Shown one piece after another: positions 14,437 to 21,396 of a stretch of 38,065 nucleotides of DNA. Source of the DNA: Clostridia bacterium (GTDB lineage Bacteria; Bacillota; Clostridia; Oscillospirales; QAKW01); assembly GCA_017560905.1 (NCBI GenBank), contig JAFZEA010000026.1:1-38065 (forward strand). Direction: 5' to 3'. The number at the start of each line of letters is the position of its first letter. Positions within the stretch are counted from its first letter, which is position 1. The translations under genes were made by a program, and so were the position numbers. Under the pieces are notes generated by a model. The model was given only the letters and a program-made list of their open reading frames with translations, was not told the origin of the DNA and ran no database searches.

Positions 14437-15390
14437 ATGTATAAACTCGGTATTGACCTCGGCGGTACCAATATTGCCGTCGGTGTCGTAGATGAAAATT
14501 ATCAGATCGTCGGTCGCGGTAAAGTCAAGACCAACTGTCCCCGTCCTGCAGTGGAGATCGTGGATGATATGGTGGTGGCTTGCCGTATGGCTATGGAAGA
14601 TGCAGGCATCACCATCGAGCAGATCGACGGTGTAGGTGTTGGCTCTCCCGGTGCCATCGATTCCAAAAACGGTATTGTTGTTCAGGCATTCAATCTGGAC
14701 TTCTTTGACGTTCCCGTGGCGGATATGATCAAAGAGCGTTTGGGTGTTGACTGCTTTGTCGGCAACGATGCCAATGCTGCCGCTTACGGCGAATATCTCG
14801 CCGGCTCCGGTAAGGAAGCAGAGAGTTTTGTTATGATCACGCTGGGCACAGGCGTTGGCGGTGGTGTAATACTGGACAATAAGATGCTCGTTGGCTGCAA
14901 CTATGCAGGCGCAGAGCTGGGACATATTTCGATTCGTGAGGGCGGCGAGCAGTGCTCTTGCGGCAGACGTGGTTGCTGGGAGGCATATGCTTCCGCCACC
15001 GCTCTGATCCGTCAGGCCAAAACCGCTATGAAGGCCAATGAGGGTAGTCAGTTGTGGATTCTCTGCGAGGGCGATATTGAAAAAGTAACGGGTAAGTTGG
15101 TGTTTGATGCCATGCACGCAGGCGATGCTACCGCCAAAGCGGTCGTTAATCGCTATATTACCTATATTGCAGAGGGCATTACCGATCTTGTCAATATCTT
15201 CCAGCCGGACATTCTGTCCATCGGCGGCGGTATTTGCGCACAGGGTAAGGTACTGACCGATCCCATCGAAGCATTTTTGGACAAAAACGATTTTGCCAGA
15301 AACTTCAAAAAGCGTACCCGGCTCCGAACTGCAACGCTGGGTAACGATGCAGGTATCATCGGCGCCGCTTATCTCGGCCATCTGAAATAA
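14437..15390 (+). CDS. ROK family sugar kinase (glucokinase-like)
   Basis: A 317-residue ROK-family kinase. The first phosphate-binding loop is GIDLGGTNIAVGVVD at the N-terminus, the catalytic aspartate lies in VGNDANAAAYGE, and the second phosphate loop is ITLGTGVGGGVI. The ROK zinc site is at residues 173-182, CSCGRRGCWE, preceded by GAELGHISI. No N-terminal DNA-binding helix-turn-helix is present, so it is an enzyme and not a NagC-like repressor. Glucose or an N-acyl or unusual hexose from the upstream enzymes is a likely substrate. It ends the operon before a terminator. Confidence 0.93.
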   Translation: MYKLGIDLGGTNIAVGVVDENYQIVGRGKVKTNCPRPAVEIVDDMVVACRMAMEDAGITIEQIDGVGVGSPGAIDSKNGIVVQAFNLDFFDVPVADMIKERLGVDCFVGNDANAAAYGEYLAGSGKEAESFVMITLGTGVGGGVILDNKMLVGCNYAGAELGHISIREGGEQCSCGRRGCWEAYASATALIRQAKTAMKANEGSQLWILCEGDIEKVTGKLVFDAMHAGDATAKAVVNRYITYIAEGITDLVNIFQPDILSIGGGICAQGKVLTDPIEAFLDKNDFARNFKKRTRLRTATLGNDAGIIGAAYLGHLK

Positions 15391-15398
15391 TAACTAAC

Positions 15399-15431
15399 AA
15401 AGTGCTCAAGATCCTTGGTCTTGGGCACTTT
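15399..15431 (+). terminator. Terminator of the sugar operon
   Basis: AAAGTGCTCAAGA (15399-15411) pairs with TCTTGGGCACTTT (15419-15431), 13 bp with one T-G pair and a 7-base loop. The T-run is short. Confidence 0.75.
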
Positions 15432-15469
15432 GCTCATTTAACTCCGACATTTTGCCAAACAAAAACCAA

Positions 15470-15508
15470 CGCCCTCTCACATGGGGACGGGTCCCTTGTG
15501 AGAGGGCG
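15470..15508. repeat. Long REP-like palindrome
   Basis: CGCCCTCTCACA (15470-15481) pairs with TGTGAGAGGGCG (15497-15508), and the inner GGGAC (15484-15488) pairs with GTCCC (15491-15495), giving 12+5 bp with a GG tip. No T-run follows. The core GGGGACGGGTCCC resembles short palindromes I recall as common in Clostridia genomes. It is not needed to end the sugar operon, which already has a terminator. Confidence 0.75.
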
Positions 15509-15549
15509 AAGTTCAAAACGATTTTTTCTATCCCCGGTGTCATAGGGGC

Positions 15550-15577
15550 TTGAAAAATATATAAAATATGATAAAAT
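15550..15577 (+). promoter_or_regulatory. Promoter of the Lrp/AsnC operon
   Basis: TTGAAA (15550-15555), 16-base spacer and TAAAAT (15572-15577). Overlapping AT-rich hexamers nearby make the exact -10 uncertain. Confidence 0.55.
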
Positions 15578-15614
15578 ATAGTATATAAGAATGTAGCGAA
15601 ATGAGGGATTGACT

Positions 15615-16103
15615 ATGGATAAACAAAAATTGCTTAATTTACTCGAAGCCAATGCCAAGATGACTCTGGAGGAATTGTCTGAGGCTTTGGGAGATAGTAC
15701 GGAAAATATAGCTGCCCAGATTGATGCCTTTGAAAATGAAAAAGTTATTTTGGGCTATAATGCTATGATCGACTGGGAAAAGACCAAGCGTGCCACGGTT
15801 ACCGCTATGATCGAACTCAAGGTGGTACCTACCCGTGGACAGGGCTTTGATGCACTGGCGGAAAGACTTGTTAATTACCCGGAGGTCAAAAGTCTGTATC
15901 TGATGAGCGGCGGATATGATATCTGGGTACTCATCGAGGGTAAGACACTGCGTGAGGTGGCAATGTTTGTCGCCAAAAAAGTGGCCCCTATGGACGGTGT
16001 TAAGTCGACGGGCACTCACTTTGTTCTCACCAAGTATAAGGACAAGGGCGTGATTTTCTGCGATCGCAAGGGCGATACACGGAGGCTGTTTTCCTATGAT
16101 TGA
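15615..16103 (+). CDS. Lrp/AsnC family transcriptional regulator
   Basis: A 162-residue regulator. The N-terminal helix-turn-helix covers LLNLLEANAKMTLEELSEALG and the wing leads to GYNAMIDWEKT. The C-terminal part is the RAM ligand-binding domain: VTAMIELKVVP, LVNYPEVKSLYLMSGGYDIWVLIEG and TGTHFVLTKYK. Such proteins sense amino acids. I start at the ATG at 15615 because GAGGG stands 7 bases upstream; the TTG at 15609 is less likely. It overlaps the next gene, a class I/II aminotransferase, by 8 bases, so it probably controls that enzyme and itself in response to an amino acid. Confidence 0.93.
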   Translation: MDKQKLLNLLEANAKMTLEELSEALGDSTENIAAQIDAFENEKVILGYNAMIDWEKTKRATVTAMIELKVVPTRGQGFDALAERLVNYPEVKSLYLMSGGYDIWVLIEGKTLREVAMFVAKKVAPMDGVKSTGTHFVLTKYKDKGVIFCDRKGDTRRLFSYD

Positions 16104-17268
16104 TTATGAAAATACCGTTTCCCGTGTAGCCAGAGATATCAAGCCCAGCGGCATTCGTAAGTTTTTTGATATTGCTGCCACTATGGATGATGTGATCTCT
16201 CTGTCCATCGGTGAGCCGGACTTTGATACTCCGTGGCACATTCGTGAGGCGGGCATCATATCTTTGGAGCAGGGAAAGACTCACTATACCTCCAATGCCG
16301 GTCTGCTGGAGTTGCGTGAGGCTATTTCCGAATATCTGTCCCGCCGTTTTAAGCTCACCTATGCCGCTGAAGAGATCGTGGTAACGGTGGGCGGCAGTGA
16401 GGGTATCGATGCGGCCATCCGTACACTGGTAGAGCCGGGCGATGAGGTGCTAATACCTGAGCCTGCATTTGTATGCTATGATCCGCTGACCCGTCTGGCA
16501 GGTGGTGTGCCCAAGCCCATAGTTACTCGTGCCGAAGATGAATTTCGCCTGACGGCCGAGGCTTTGAAAGAGGCCATCACCCCCAAAACCAAATTACTTG
16601 TATTGCCCTATCCCAATAACCCCACAGGTGCCGTAATGCGCCGTGAGGATCTGGAAGCAATCGCCGACGTATTGCGGGATACCAACATATATGTCCTCAG
16701 TGATGAGATCTACGCTGAACTTACTTACGGTAAGGTACGCCATATTTCCTTTGCTTCCATCAAGGGAATGGCGGAGCGCACCATTCTGGTCAGCGGTTTT
16801 TCCAAGTCGTTTGCTATGACCGGTTGGCGACTGGGCTATATTGCCGCCCCCGCTCCGTTAACCAAAATTATGCTTAAAGTACACCAGTACGGCATTATGT
16901 CCTCGCCCTCTACTTCGCAGTATGCGGCGGTGGAGGCTATGGTGAACGGTGATGGGGATATCGCAGCTATGCGCACTGAATACAATGACCGTCGCAAGTT
17001 TTTGCTTAAGGGTCTGCGTGAACTGGGCTTTCCTACCTTTGAACCGCTGGGTGCCTTTTATATCTTCCCCTCGGTCAGCCATTTGGGGATGAGCAGTGAA
17101 GAGTTTTGTAAAAAACTCATTCAGGAGCAACGACTGGCAGTGGTACCGGGCAACGCTTTTGGCGAAAGCGGCGAGGGACACGTCAGAATTTCCTATGCCT
17201 ATTCCAAGGCGCATCTTAAGGAAGCACTGCGCAGACTTGAAATTTTCGTCAAGGACCATAAACGATGA
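16096..17268 (+). CDS. Class I/II PLP-dependent aminotransferase
   Basis: A 390-residue fold-type I aminotransferase, near the PatA/aromatic or aspartate group. Landmarks are ISLSIGEPDFDTP, THYTSNAGLLELREAI, LPYPNNPTGAV, LSDEIYAELTYG and the PLP lysine K237 in SGFSKSFAMTGWRLGY. The arginine that binds substrate carboxylate is in EGHVRISYAYS. It uses an ATG inside the end of the Lrp/AsnC gene. The close pairing with an Lrp regulator is frequent in Firmicutes. The exact amino acid cannot be read. The ispE gene starts within its stop codon. Confidence 0.93.
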   Translation: MIDYENTVSRVARDIKPSGIRKFFDIAATMDDVISLSIGEPDFDTPWHIREAGIISLEQGKTHYTSNAGLLELREAISEYLSRRFKLTYAAEEIVVTVGGSEGIDAAIRTLVEPGDEVLIPEPAFVCYDPLTRLAGGVPKPIVTRAEDEFRLTAEALKEAITPKTKLLVLPYPNNPTGAVMRREDLEAIADVLRDTNIYVLSDEIYAELTYGKVRHISFASIKGMAERTILVSGFSKSFAMTGWRLGYIAAPAPLTKIMLKVHQYGIMSSPSTSQYAAVEAMVNGDGDIAAMRTEYNDRRKFLLKGLRELGFPTFEPLGAFYIFPSVSHLGMSSEEFCKKLIQEQRLAVVPGNAFGESGEGHVRISYAYSKAHLKEALRRLEIFVKDHKR

Positions 17269-18119
17269 AGCCGTTGTTTATCAAGGCGTATGCCAAGGTT
17301 AATCTGTCGCTGGATGTCTGCGGCAAACGGCAGGACGGATATCACGAACTGCGCAGTGTGATGCAGCAGATATCGCTTGCTGACGATCTGTGGGCAGAAC
17401 CTGCGGAAAAGGTTTCGTTGAGTTGCAACTTGCCCTATATTCCCACCGATGAGCGTAATATAGTCTGTAAGGCGGCGAAAGCATTTTTTGACTACACCGG
17501 CATTCACAGCGGCGTTCGCTTTACCCTGCACAAGCGTGTGCCCTCGGGCGCAGGTCTGGGTGGCGGTAGCGGTGACGGTGCGGCGGCAGTTAAACTTCTG
17601 GACAAAATGTACGGAACAGGGCTTTCACGAGAGCAGATGGCCGAAATTGTCGCTCCCATCGGGGCAGACCTGCCGTTCTTTATGTACGGCGGCACCGCTC
17701 TGGCGGAGGGCATCGGGGAAAAACTCACCCCGCTTACACCGCTGGCGCAAGGCGCCTTTTTACTGCTCAAGCCCAAATTTTCGCTATCGACGCCGATCAT
17801 CTTTTCGGCACTGGATACACTGGCGGACTATCCGCACCCCGATGCTGACAAAATGATGGCGGCTTTATCGGGCGGCAGCTTGCAGGAAGTGGCCGATGCG
17901 ATGGGAAACTCTATGCAGTGCGCTGTGGTCAAAACCTATCCTGTGATCGATACGTTTTGCAGGAAACTCAAAGATGCAGGCGCCATGGGTGCCGTGATGA
18001 GTGGCTCGGGTAGTACGGTGTATGGCTTGTTTGGGTCTGTGGCTGATGCCAAAAAGGCGGCGCTGTCGCTGATTTCTCCCGAATTGTCGGTATACATAGC
18101 CGTACCTGTTTGTGAATAA
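17265..18119 (+). CDS. ispE: 4-diphosphocytidyl-2-C-methyl-D-erythritol kinase
   Basis: A 284-residue GHMP-family kinase of the MEP isoprenoid pathway, which phosphorylates CDP-methylerythritol. IspE features are the N-terminal KAYAKVNLSLDV with the catalytic lysine K11, RQDGYHELRSVMQQISL, the glycine-rich ATP loop PSGAGLGGGSGDGAA (about 92-106), GADLPFFMYGGTALAEGIGE, and the C-terminal GAVMSGSGSTVYGLF. It shares ATGA with the aminotransferase stop. A hairpin that also covers the spoIIR ribosome site follows. Confidence 0.96.
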   Translation: MKPLFIKAYAKVNLSLDVCGKRQDGYHELRSVMQQISLADDLWAEPAEKVSLSCNLPYIPTDERNIVCKAAKAFFDYTGIHSGVRFTLHKRVPSGAGLGGGSGDGAAAVKLLDKMYGTGLSREQMAEIVAPIGADLPFFMYGGTALAEGIGEKLTPLTPLAQGAFLLLKPKFSLSTPIIFSALDTLADYPHPDADKMMAALSGGSLQEVADAMGNSMQCAVVKTYPVIDTFCRKLKDAGAMGAVMSGSGSTVYGLFGSVADAKKAALSLISPELSVYIAVPVCE

Positions 18120-18124
18120 AAAAG

Positions 18125-18170
18125 ATAACCTCTGTCAATACTGGTAATACCTGAATGACGGAGGTTATTT
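18125..18170 (+). terminator. Hairpin after ispE that encloses the spoIIR ribosome site
   Basis: ATAACCTCTGTCA (18125-18137) pairs with TGACGGAGGTTAT (18156-18168), 13 bp with one T-G pair and an 18-base loop, then TTT and the ATG of spoIIR at 18172. GGAGG in the 3' arm is the only ribosome site for spoIIR. The hairpin may be a terminator, a translation switch, or both. Confidence 0.7.
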
Positions 18171-18171
18171 T

Positions 18172-18786
18172 ATGCTGAAAAGTAAAAATGCGGCAATATT
18201 TGCCGCTCTTGGTCTGGGACTGTTGACCACAATGGTGATGCTGTGCTTTACGGCAGAGGGGGAGGCGACCGCTGTAAGTCAAAGCGTGTTGCGCTTTCAC
18301 ATTGTTGCCGATTCGGACAGCGCACGTGATCAACAACTTAAACTTTTGGTGCGTGACGGCATTGCCGAGCTGACCGACACACTGTTTGCCGATTCTGAAA
18401 ACAAGGAGCAGGCCATTGTTGTTGCAAGAGAAAATATCCATCTGCTGACCGACAAGGCCACCGAAATTTTAAGGGCGAAGGGCTGTAACGACAGCGTGCG
18501 TGTTGAGATTAAAAATCTGTATTTTCCCACCAAGACCTACGAGGACATCACTTTTCCTGCAGGCAATTACGATGCCATTCACATCACCCTGGGTAAAGGG
18601 GAGGGACAAAACTATTGGTGTGTGATGTTTCCTGCGCTTTGTGTATCCTCGGCGAAGGGGAATAACAGCGAGATGCTGTCGGTCGTGCTGAATAAAGATG
18701 AACTTAACCTTGTAACCAAACCCTACACCGTAAAATTTAAACTGGCAGAGTGGTTTGGCAAATTAAAACATTTCTTTTCAAAATGA
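18172..18786 (+). CDS. spoIIR: Stage II sporulation protein R
   Basis: A 204-residue SpoIIR, the signal that the forespore secretes to activate the SpoIIGA protease and so pro-sigma-E in the mother cell. Residues 8-28 are an N-terminal membrane or signal segment. The family signature follows: SVLRFHIVADSDSARDQQLKLLVRDGI, then FPTKTYEDITFPAGNYDAIHITLG and GEGQNYWCVMFPALC. This marks the organism as sporulating or descended from a spore former. Family members are normally read by sigma-F, but I could not identify such a promoter in the 52 bases before it. Confidence 0.95.
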   Translation: MLKSKNAAIFAALGLGLLTTMVMLCFTAEGEATAVSQSVLRFHIVADSDSARDQQLKLLVRDGIAELTDTLFADSENKEQAIVVARENIHLLTDKATEILRAKGCNDSVRVEIKNLYFPTKTYEDITFPAGNYDAIHITLGKGEGQNYWCVMFPALCVSSAKGNNSEMLSVVLNKDELNLVTKPYTVKFKLAEWFGKLKHFFSK

Positions 18787-18816
18787 GAGCCTGAGGAAAA
18801 TTTCCTCAGGCTCTTC
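18787..18816. terminator. Terminator hairpin, left duplicate (spoIIR side)
   Basis: Arms GAGCCTGAGGAAA and TTTCCTCAGGCTC (18787-18813) with almost no loop, then TTC. The same 27 bases recur unchanged at 19085-19111 on the other side of repeat copy 3. Confidence 0.88.
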
Positions 18817-18850
18817 AGCGTGTCAAAGAACCCTCTTTGACACGCTGAAG
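18813..18850 (+). repeat. Perfect palindrome made from the repeat's left end
   Basis: CTTCAGCGTGTCAAAGA (18813-18829), loop ACCC, TCTTTGACACGCTGAAG (18834-18850): a perfect 17-bp stem. Its arm CAGCGTGTCAAA equals the left terminus of repeat copy 2, so repeat copy 3 has an extra inverted terminus here. Confidence 0.8.
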
Positions 18851-19083
18851 GCTGTCAAAAAAAGGAAGTTGCATTTCGCCGAGAGGACTTCGTCGGCGTA
18901 CGTGGGTACGGTAGAAGTTCTATCGGCGGAAAACAGAGAAAAGCCTTGCAGAGCAAGGCTTCCTCAAACGATACATTGTTATGCGATGATTTTGGGAAGA
19001 ATTGAGATTTTGCATATAGTACAAACTTGTTTTCTTTTATTTTGTTATTTCTCTGTGGTGAAACGACTTTTTTGACAGTTTGA
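18816..19083 (+). repeat. Dispersed intergenic repeat, copy 3 (complete, with extra end palindrome)
   Basis: The core runs from CTGTCAAAAAAAG (18852-18864) to CTTTTTTGACAG (19067-19078), which are inverted repeats of each other. Inside are a CGCCGA/TCGGCG stem, CGGCGTACGTGGGTACGG, GGCGGAAAACAG, the hairpin AAGCCTTGC/GCAAGGCTT (18941-18961) and CTGTGGTGAAACGA. It lies between convergent spoIIR and prs, and is flanked by two identical terminator hairpins. No coding sequence is seen. Confidence 0.88.
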
Positions 19084-19114
19084 AGAGCCTGAGGAAAATT
19101 TCCTCAGGCTCTTC
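19082..19114. terminator. Terminator hairpin, right duplicate (prs side)
   Basis: GAGCCTGAGGAAA and TTTCCTCAGGCTC (19085-19111), extended by GAA/TTC on both sides to a 16-bp stem. It is 4 bases from the prs stop codon and is the terminator of the minus-strand prs gene. Confidence 0.88.
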
Positions 19115-19117
19115 ATA

Positions 19118-20317
19118 TTATTTTTTCTTGGGAGAAACGACTTTGATCTCGCCCTTTGCTTTTTTGTCCAACAGCTTGTTGATGCGGTGAACGGGATTGA
19201 GCAGACCGGAAACGGACTGATCGTGGTTGAGGGTGTCGATAAAGTAGGCAATGTATTTGGCCATATTGACCTCGGTGTACCACTTTCTGTCGGCAAGCTC
19301 GGGTTTGCGATAGATGAGGTTGGTGGTAAATACTCTCTCGATGTAGCCATCTTCATAGGCTTTGTCAAATACTTCAAGACCTGCGGTAAACAAGCCGAAG
19401 GTGGTGGCGACAAATACTCTCTTGGCGCCCTGATCCTTCAGCTTTTTGGCAATGTCCATAACCGAGTCACCGGAGGCGATCATATCGTCTACGATAATGA
19501 GATCTTTGCCTTCAACGCTCTCACCCAAAAACTCGTGGGCAACGATGGGGTTGCGGCCGTCGATAACAGTGGAGTAGTCACGGCGCTTGTAGAACATACC
19601 AAGATTAACACCCAGTACGGAAGAATAGTACATACTGCGGTTGAGTGCGCCCTCATCAGGGGAGATGATCATCAGATGCTCTTTATCAATGTTAAAGTCA
19701 TCAATGGTGCGAACCATTGCTTTGAGGAATTGATAGGTGGGCATAATGTTTTCAAAACTGCTCAGAGGAATAGCGTTCTGCACACGGGCATCGTGCGCAT
19801 CAAAGGTCAGGATGTTGTCTACACCCATCGCAACGAGCTCCTGCAGGCAAAGCGCGCAGTCCAGAGATTCTCTGGCGGTTCTCTTGTGCTGACGACCTTC
19901 ATAAAGCATCGGCATAATCACATTAATACGCTTAGCCTTACCGCTGGCGGCGGCGATGATTCTCTTGAGATCGGCAAAATGATCGTCGGGACTCATCGGC
20001 ACTTCGGTGCCGTACATTTTATATTTGACACTGTAGTTGAATACGTCAACCAAAATAAAGAGATCCTGTCCACGGAAAGACTCGTGGGAAATTGCCTTGG
20101 CCTCACCGGTGCCGAAACGGGGGCAGTCTACCTTCAACTGATAGCTATCTCTGCAATAGCCGATAAAGTCAGTGTTTTGTGTCAGGCCGCCGTGACGCTC
20201 TTTTCTCCATTCGGAAAGGTACTGGTCAATGCTGGCTACCAGTTCTTCGCAACCTTTCATTCCGACGATACTCAGTGTACCGTGAGGAATGGAAATCTCA
20301 TGCACGTTTTGCTCCAT
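19118..20317 (-). CDS. prs: Ribose-phosphate pyrophosphokinase
   Basis: A 399-residue PRPP synthetase, which makes PRPP from ribose 5-phosphate and ATP for nucleotide, histidine and tryptophan synthesis. It is longer than the usual 315 residues, with an N-terminal extension and insertions. Key parts are KRINVIMPMLYEGRQHKR, LTFDAHDARVQNAIP (the metal and ATP histidine region), MIISPDEGALNR and the PRPP-binding loop LIIVDDMIASGDS. This long form with FDAHD occurs in several Clostridia. The C-terminal tail is lysine-rich. It has its own promoter and faces spoIIR across repeat copy 3. Confidence 0.93.
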   Translation of the reverse strand: MEQNVHEISIPHGTLSIVGMKGCEELVASIDQYLSEWRKERHGGLTQNTDFIGYCRDSYQLKVDCPRFGTGEAKAISHESFRGQDLFILVDVFNYSVKYKMYGTEVPMSPDDHFADLKRIIAAASGKAKRINVIMPMLYEGRQHKRTARESLDCALCLQELVAMGVDNILTFDAHDARVQNAIPLSSFENIMPTYQFLKAMVRTIDDFNIDKEHLMIISPDEGALNRSMYYSSVLGVNLGMFYKRRDYSTVIDGRNPIVAHEFLGESVEGKDLIIVDDMIASGDSVMDIAKKLKDQGAKRVFVATTFGLFTAGLEVFDKAYEDGYIERVFTTNLIYRKPELADRKWYTEVNMAKYIAYFIDTLNHDQSVSGLLNPVHRINKLLDKKAKGEIKVVSPKKK

Positions 20318-20345
20318 AATGTCCTCCTAAAATGTTTATAGTATC

Positions 20346-20374
20346 ATTATAACTTTTCTTGCCTGTAAAAGCAA
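20346..20374 (-). promoter_or_regulatory. Promoter of prs
   Basis: On the minus strand TTGCTT (20369-20374) and a perfect TATAAT (20346-20351) with a 17-base spacer. AGGAGGAC precedes the start codon. Confidence 0.7.
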
Positions 20375-20518
20375 ACCTACTTTGACAAATTCTGTCACGA
20401 AATTCTGTGGGGATATCTGCAAAAAAATTGTGTATTTTGACGAGAACTCCTTACCCATTTTACCATTTATAACAGAGAGGTGTCAAGAGAAACGGGGAAA
20501 TATTTAGATGTCTTTATC

Positions 20519-20547
20519 TTGACAATAGCATACTGCGATGGTATGAT
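20519..20547 (+). promoter_or_regulatory. Sigma-A promoter of pyrR
   Basis: A perfect TTGACA (20519-20524), 17-base spacer and TATGAT (20542-20547). The predicted leader is about 100 bases long before the pyrR start at 20658. Confidence 0.8.
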
Positions 20548-20554
20548 GATGTAA

Positions 20555-20636
20555 AGCGGCTCTTTGCCCTACATAGTATCGGTGGGATTCGCACGAAAAA
20601 TGTGATGGTAAGTCTTGCTTTGCAGCAGGATTTTTT
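20555..20636 (+). promoter_or_regulatory. pyrR leader with intrinsic terminator (attenuator candidate)
   Basis: TCTTGCT (20613-20619), loop TTGC, AGCAGGA (20624-20630) and then six T (20631-20636) form a terminator between the promoter and the pyrR ribosome site. The upstream leader can fold into other short stems (for example around 20563-20592). This suits transcription attenuation by the PyrR product, as known for pyr leaders, but I do not see a clear match to the PyrR-binding loop consensus. Confidence 0.6.
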
Positions 20637-20657
20637 ATATTTGTCAGGAGAAGAGTA

Positions 20658-21191
20658 ATGGTATTTAAAGCACGACTTATGGATGAGGCGGCAATGGAGA
20701 GAGCGCTGGCGCGCATTGCCCATCAGATCATAGAAAATAATGCGGATGTCAGCAAGCTTTGCTTGGTGGGCATTCAGCGCAGAGGCGTACCGCTGGCGGA
20801 AAAGATCGCAGACAACGTCCGCAAGTTTTCGGAGTTGCAGGTTGATGTGGGAAAACTGGATATCACGCTCTACCGTGATGATCTGACAGAGCTGTCCGAA
20901 CCAACGGTACACGGCACACATATGGACTTTGATATTACGGGGCAGACTGTGGTATTGGTTGACGACGTTATATTTACCGGTCGCACCGTTCGTGCCGCAC
21001 TGGATGCGCTGATGAAGCAGGGGCGTCCTGCGAAGGTGCAGCTGGCGGTACTGGTAGATAGAGGACACAGAGAGCTGCCCATTCGTGGCGACTATATTGG
21101 GAAAAATATTCCTACCTCCCATCGGGAGATCATTAAGGTTAAGATGCCGCCCGTAGACGATTGTATGGACACTTGCCTATATGGGTTATAA
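20658..21191 (+). CDS. pyrR: Bifunctional pyr operon regulator / uracil phosphoribosyltransferase PyrR
   Basis: A 177-residue PyrR, which binds pyr mRNA leaders in response to UMP and also makes UMP from uracil and PRPP. The PRPP loop is TVVLVDDVIFTGRTVRAALDAL, followed by VLVDRGHRELPIRGDYIGKNIPTS, both near-diagnostic. The N-terminal MERALARIAHQII and IQRRGVPLAEKIA are also typical. It is alone here: no pyr biosynthetic genes follow, so any regulated operon is elsewhere. prs, which makes its co-substrate PRPP, is divergently encoded next door. GGAGAAG precedes the ATG. Confidence 0.96.
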   Translation: MVFKARLMDEAAMERALARIAHQIIENNADVSKLCLVGIQRRGVPLAEKIADNVRKFSELQVDVGKLDITLYRDDLTELSEPTVHGTHMDFDITGQTVVLVDDVIFTGRTVRAALDALMKQGRPAKVQLAVLVDRGHRELPIRGDYIGKNIPTSHREIIKVKMPPVDDCMDTCLYGL

Positions 21192-21197
21192 TTTTTT

Positions 21198-21241
21198 GTG
21201 ATATTTCAAAATAAAAATATCACTGTGAGACCTGTCTCACA
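21198..21241 (+). repeat. Two hairpins downstream of pyrR
   Basis: GTGATATTT (21198-21206) pairs with AAATATCAC (21215-21223), immediately followed by TGTGAGAC (21224-21231), CT, GTCTCACA (21234-21241). Neither has a clear T-run. Their role is unknown. Confidence 0.65.
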
Positions 21242-21300
21242 ATAACACTAATGGTTTTTATCTTTGAGATAGGTTTGTTTTCAAAGTATGTAACCCACTA

Positions 21301-21330
21301 TGACACTTTCAAGCTGAAAGTGTCATTTTT
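21301..21330 (+). terminator. Terminator of pyrR
   Basis: TGACACTTTCA (21301-21311), loop AGC, TGAAAGTGTCA (21315-21325), then five T. It is 110 bases after the pyrR stop. Confidence 0.85.
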
Positions 21331-21344
21331 AATATAAAAAGAAA

Positions 21345-21377
21345 TTGGGAGAAACTTCTTTACGAAGTGTCTCCCAA
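21345..21377 (-). terminator. Terminator of the murC-AEC operon
   Basis: TTGGGAGA (21345-21352) pairs with TCTCCCAA (21370-21377), with an inner ACTTC/GAAGT pairing. Read on the minus strand it is followed by a T-rich tract. Confidence 0.75.
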
Positions 21378-21396
21378 GGTGGTATTTTTATGGAAA

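Noticed and set aside
13360-15381. A 673-codon open frame on the minus strand
   Set aside because: It runs exactly opposite the dehydrogenase and ROK kinase genes, which have clear family motifs and ribosome sites. The antisense frame is histidine- and cysteine-rich with no recognisable domain.
19187-20341. A 384-codon open frame on the plus strand
   Set aside because: It mirrors prs in the opposite direction and its peptide resembles no protein family.
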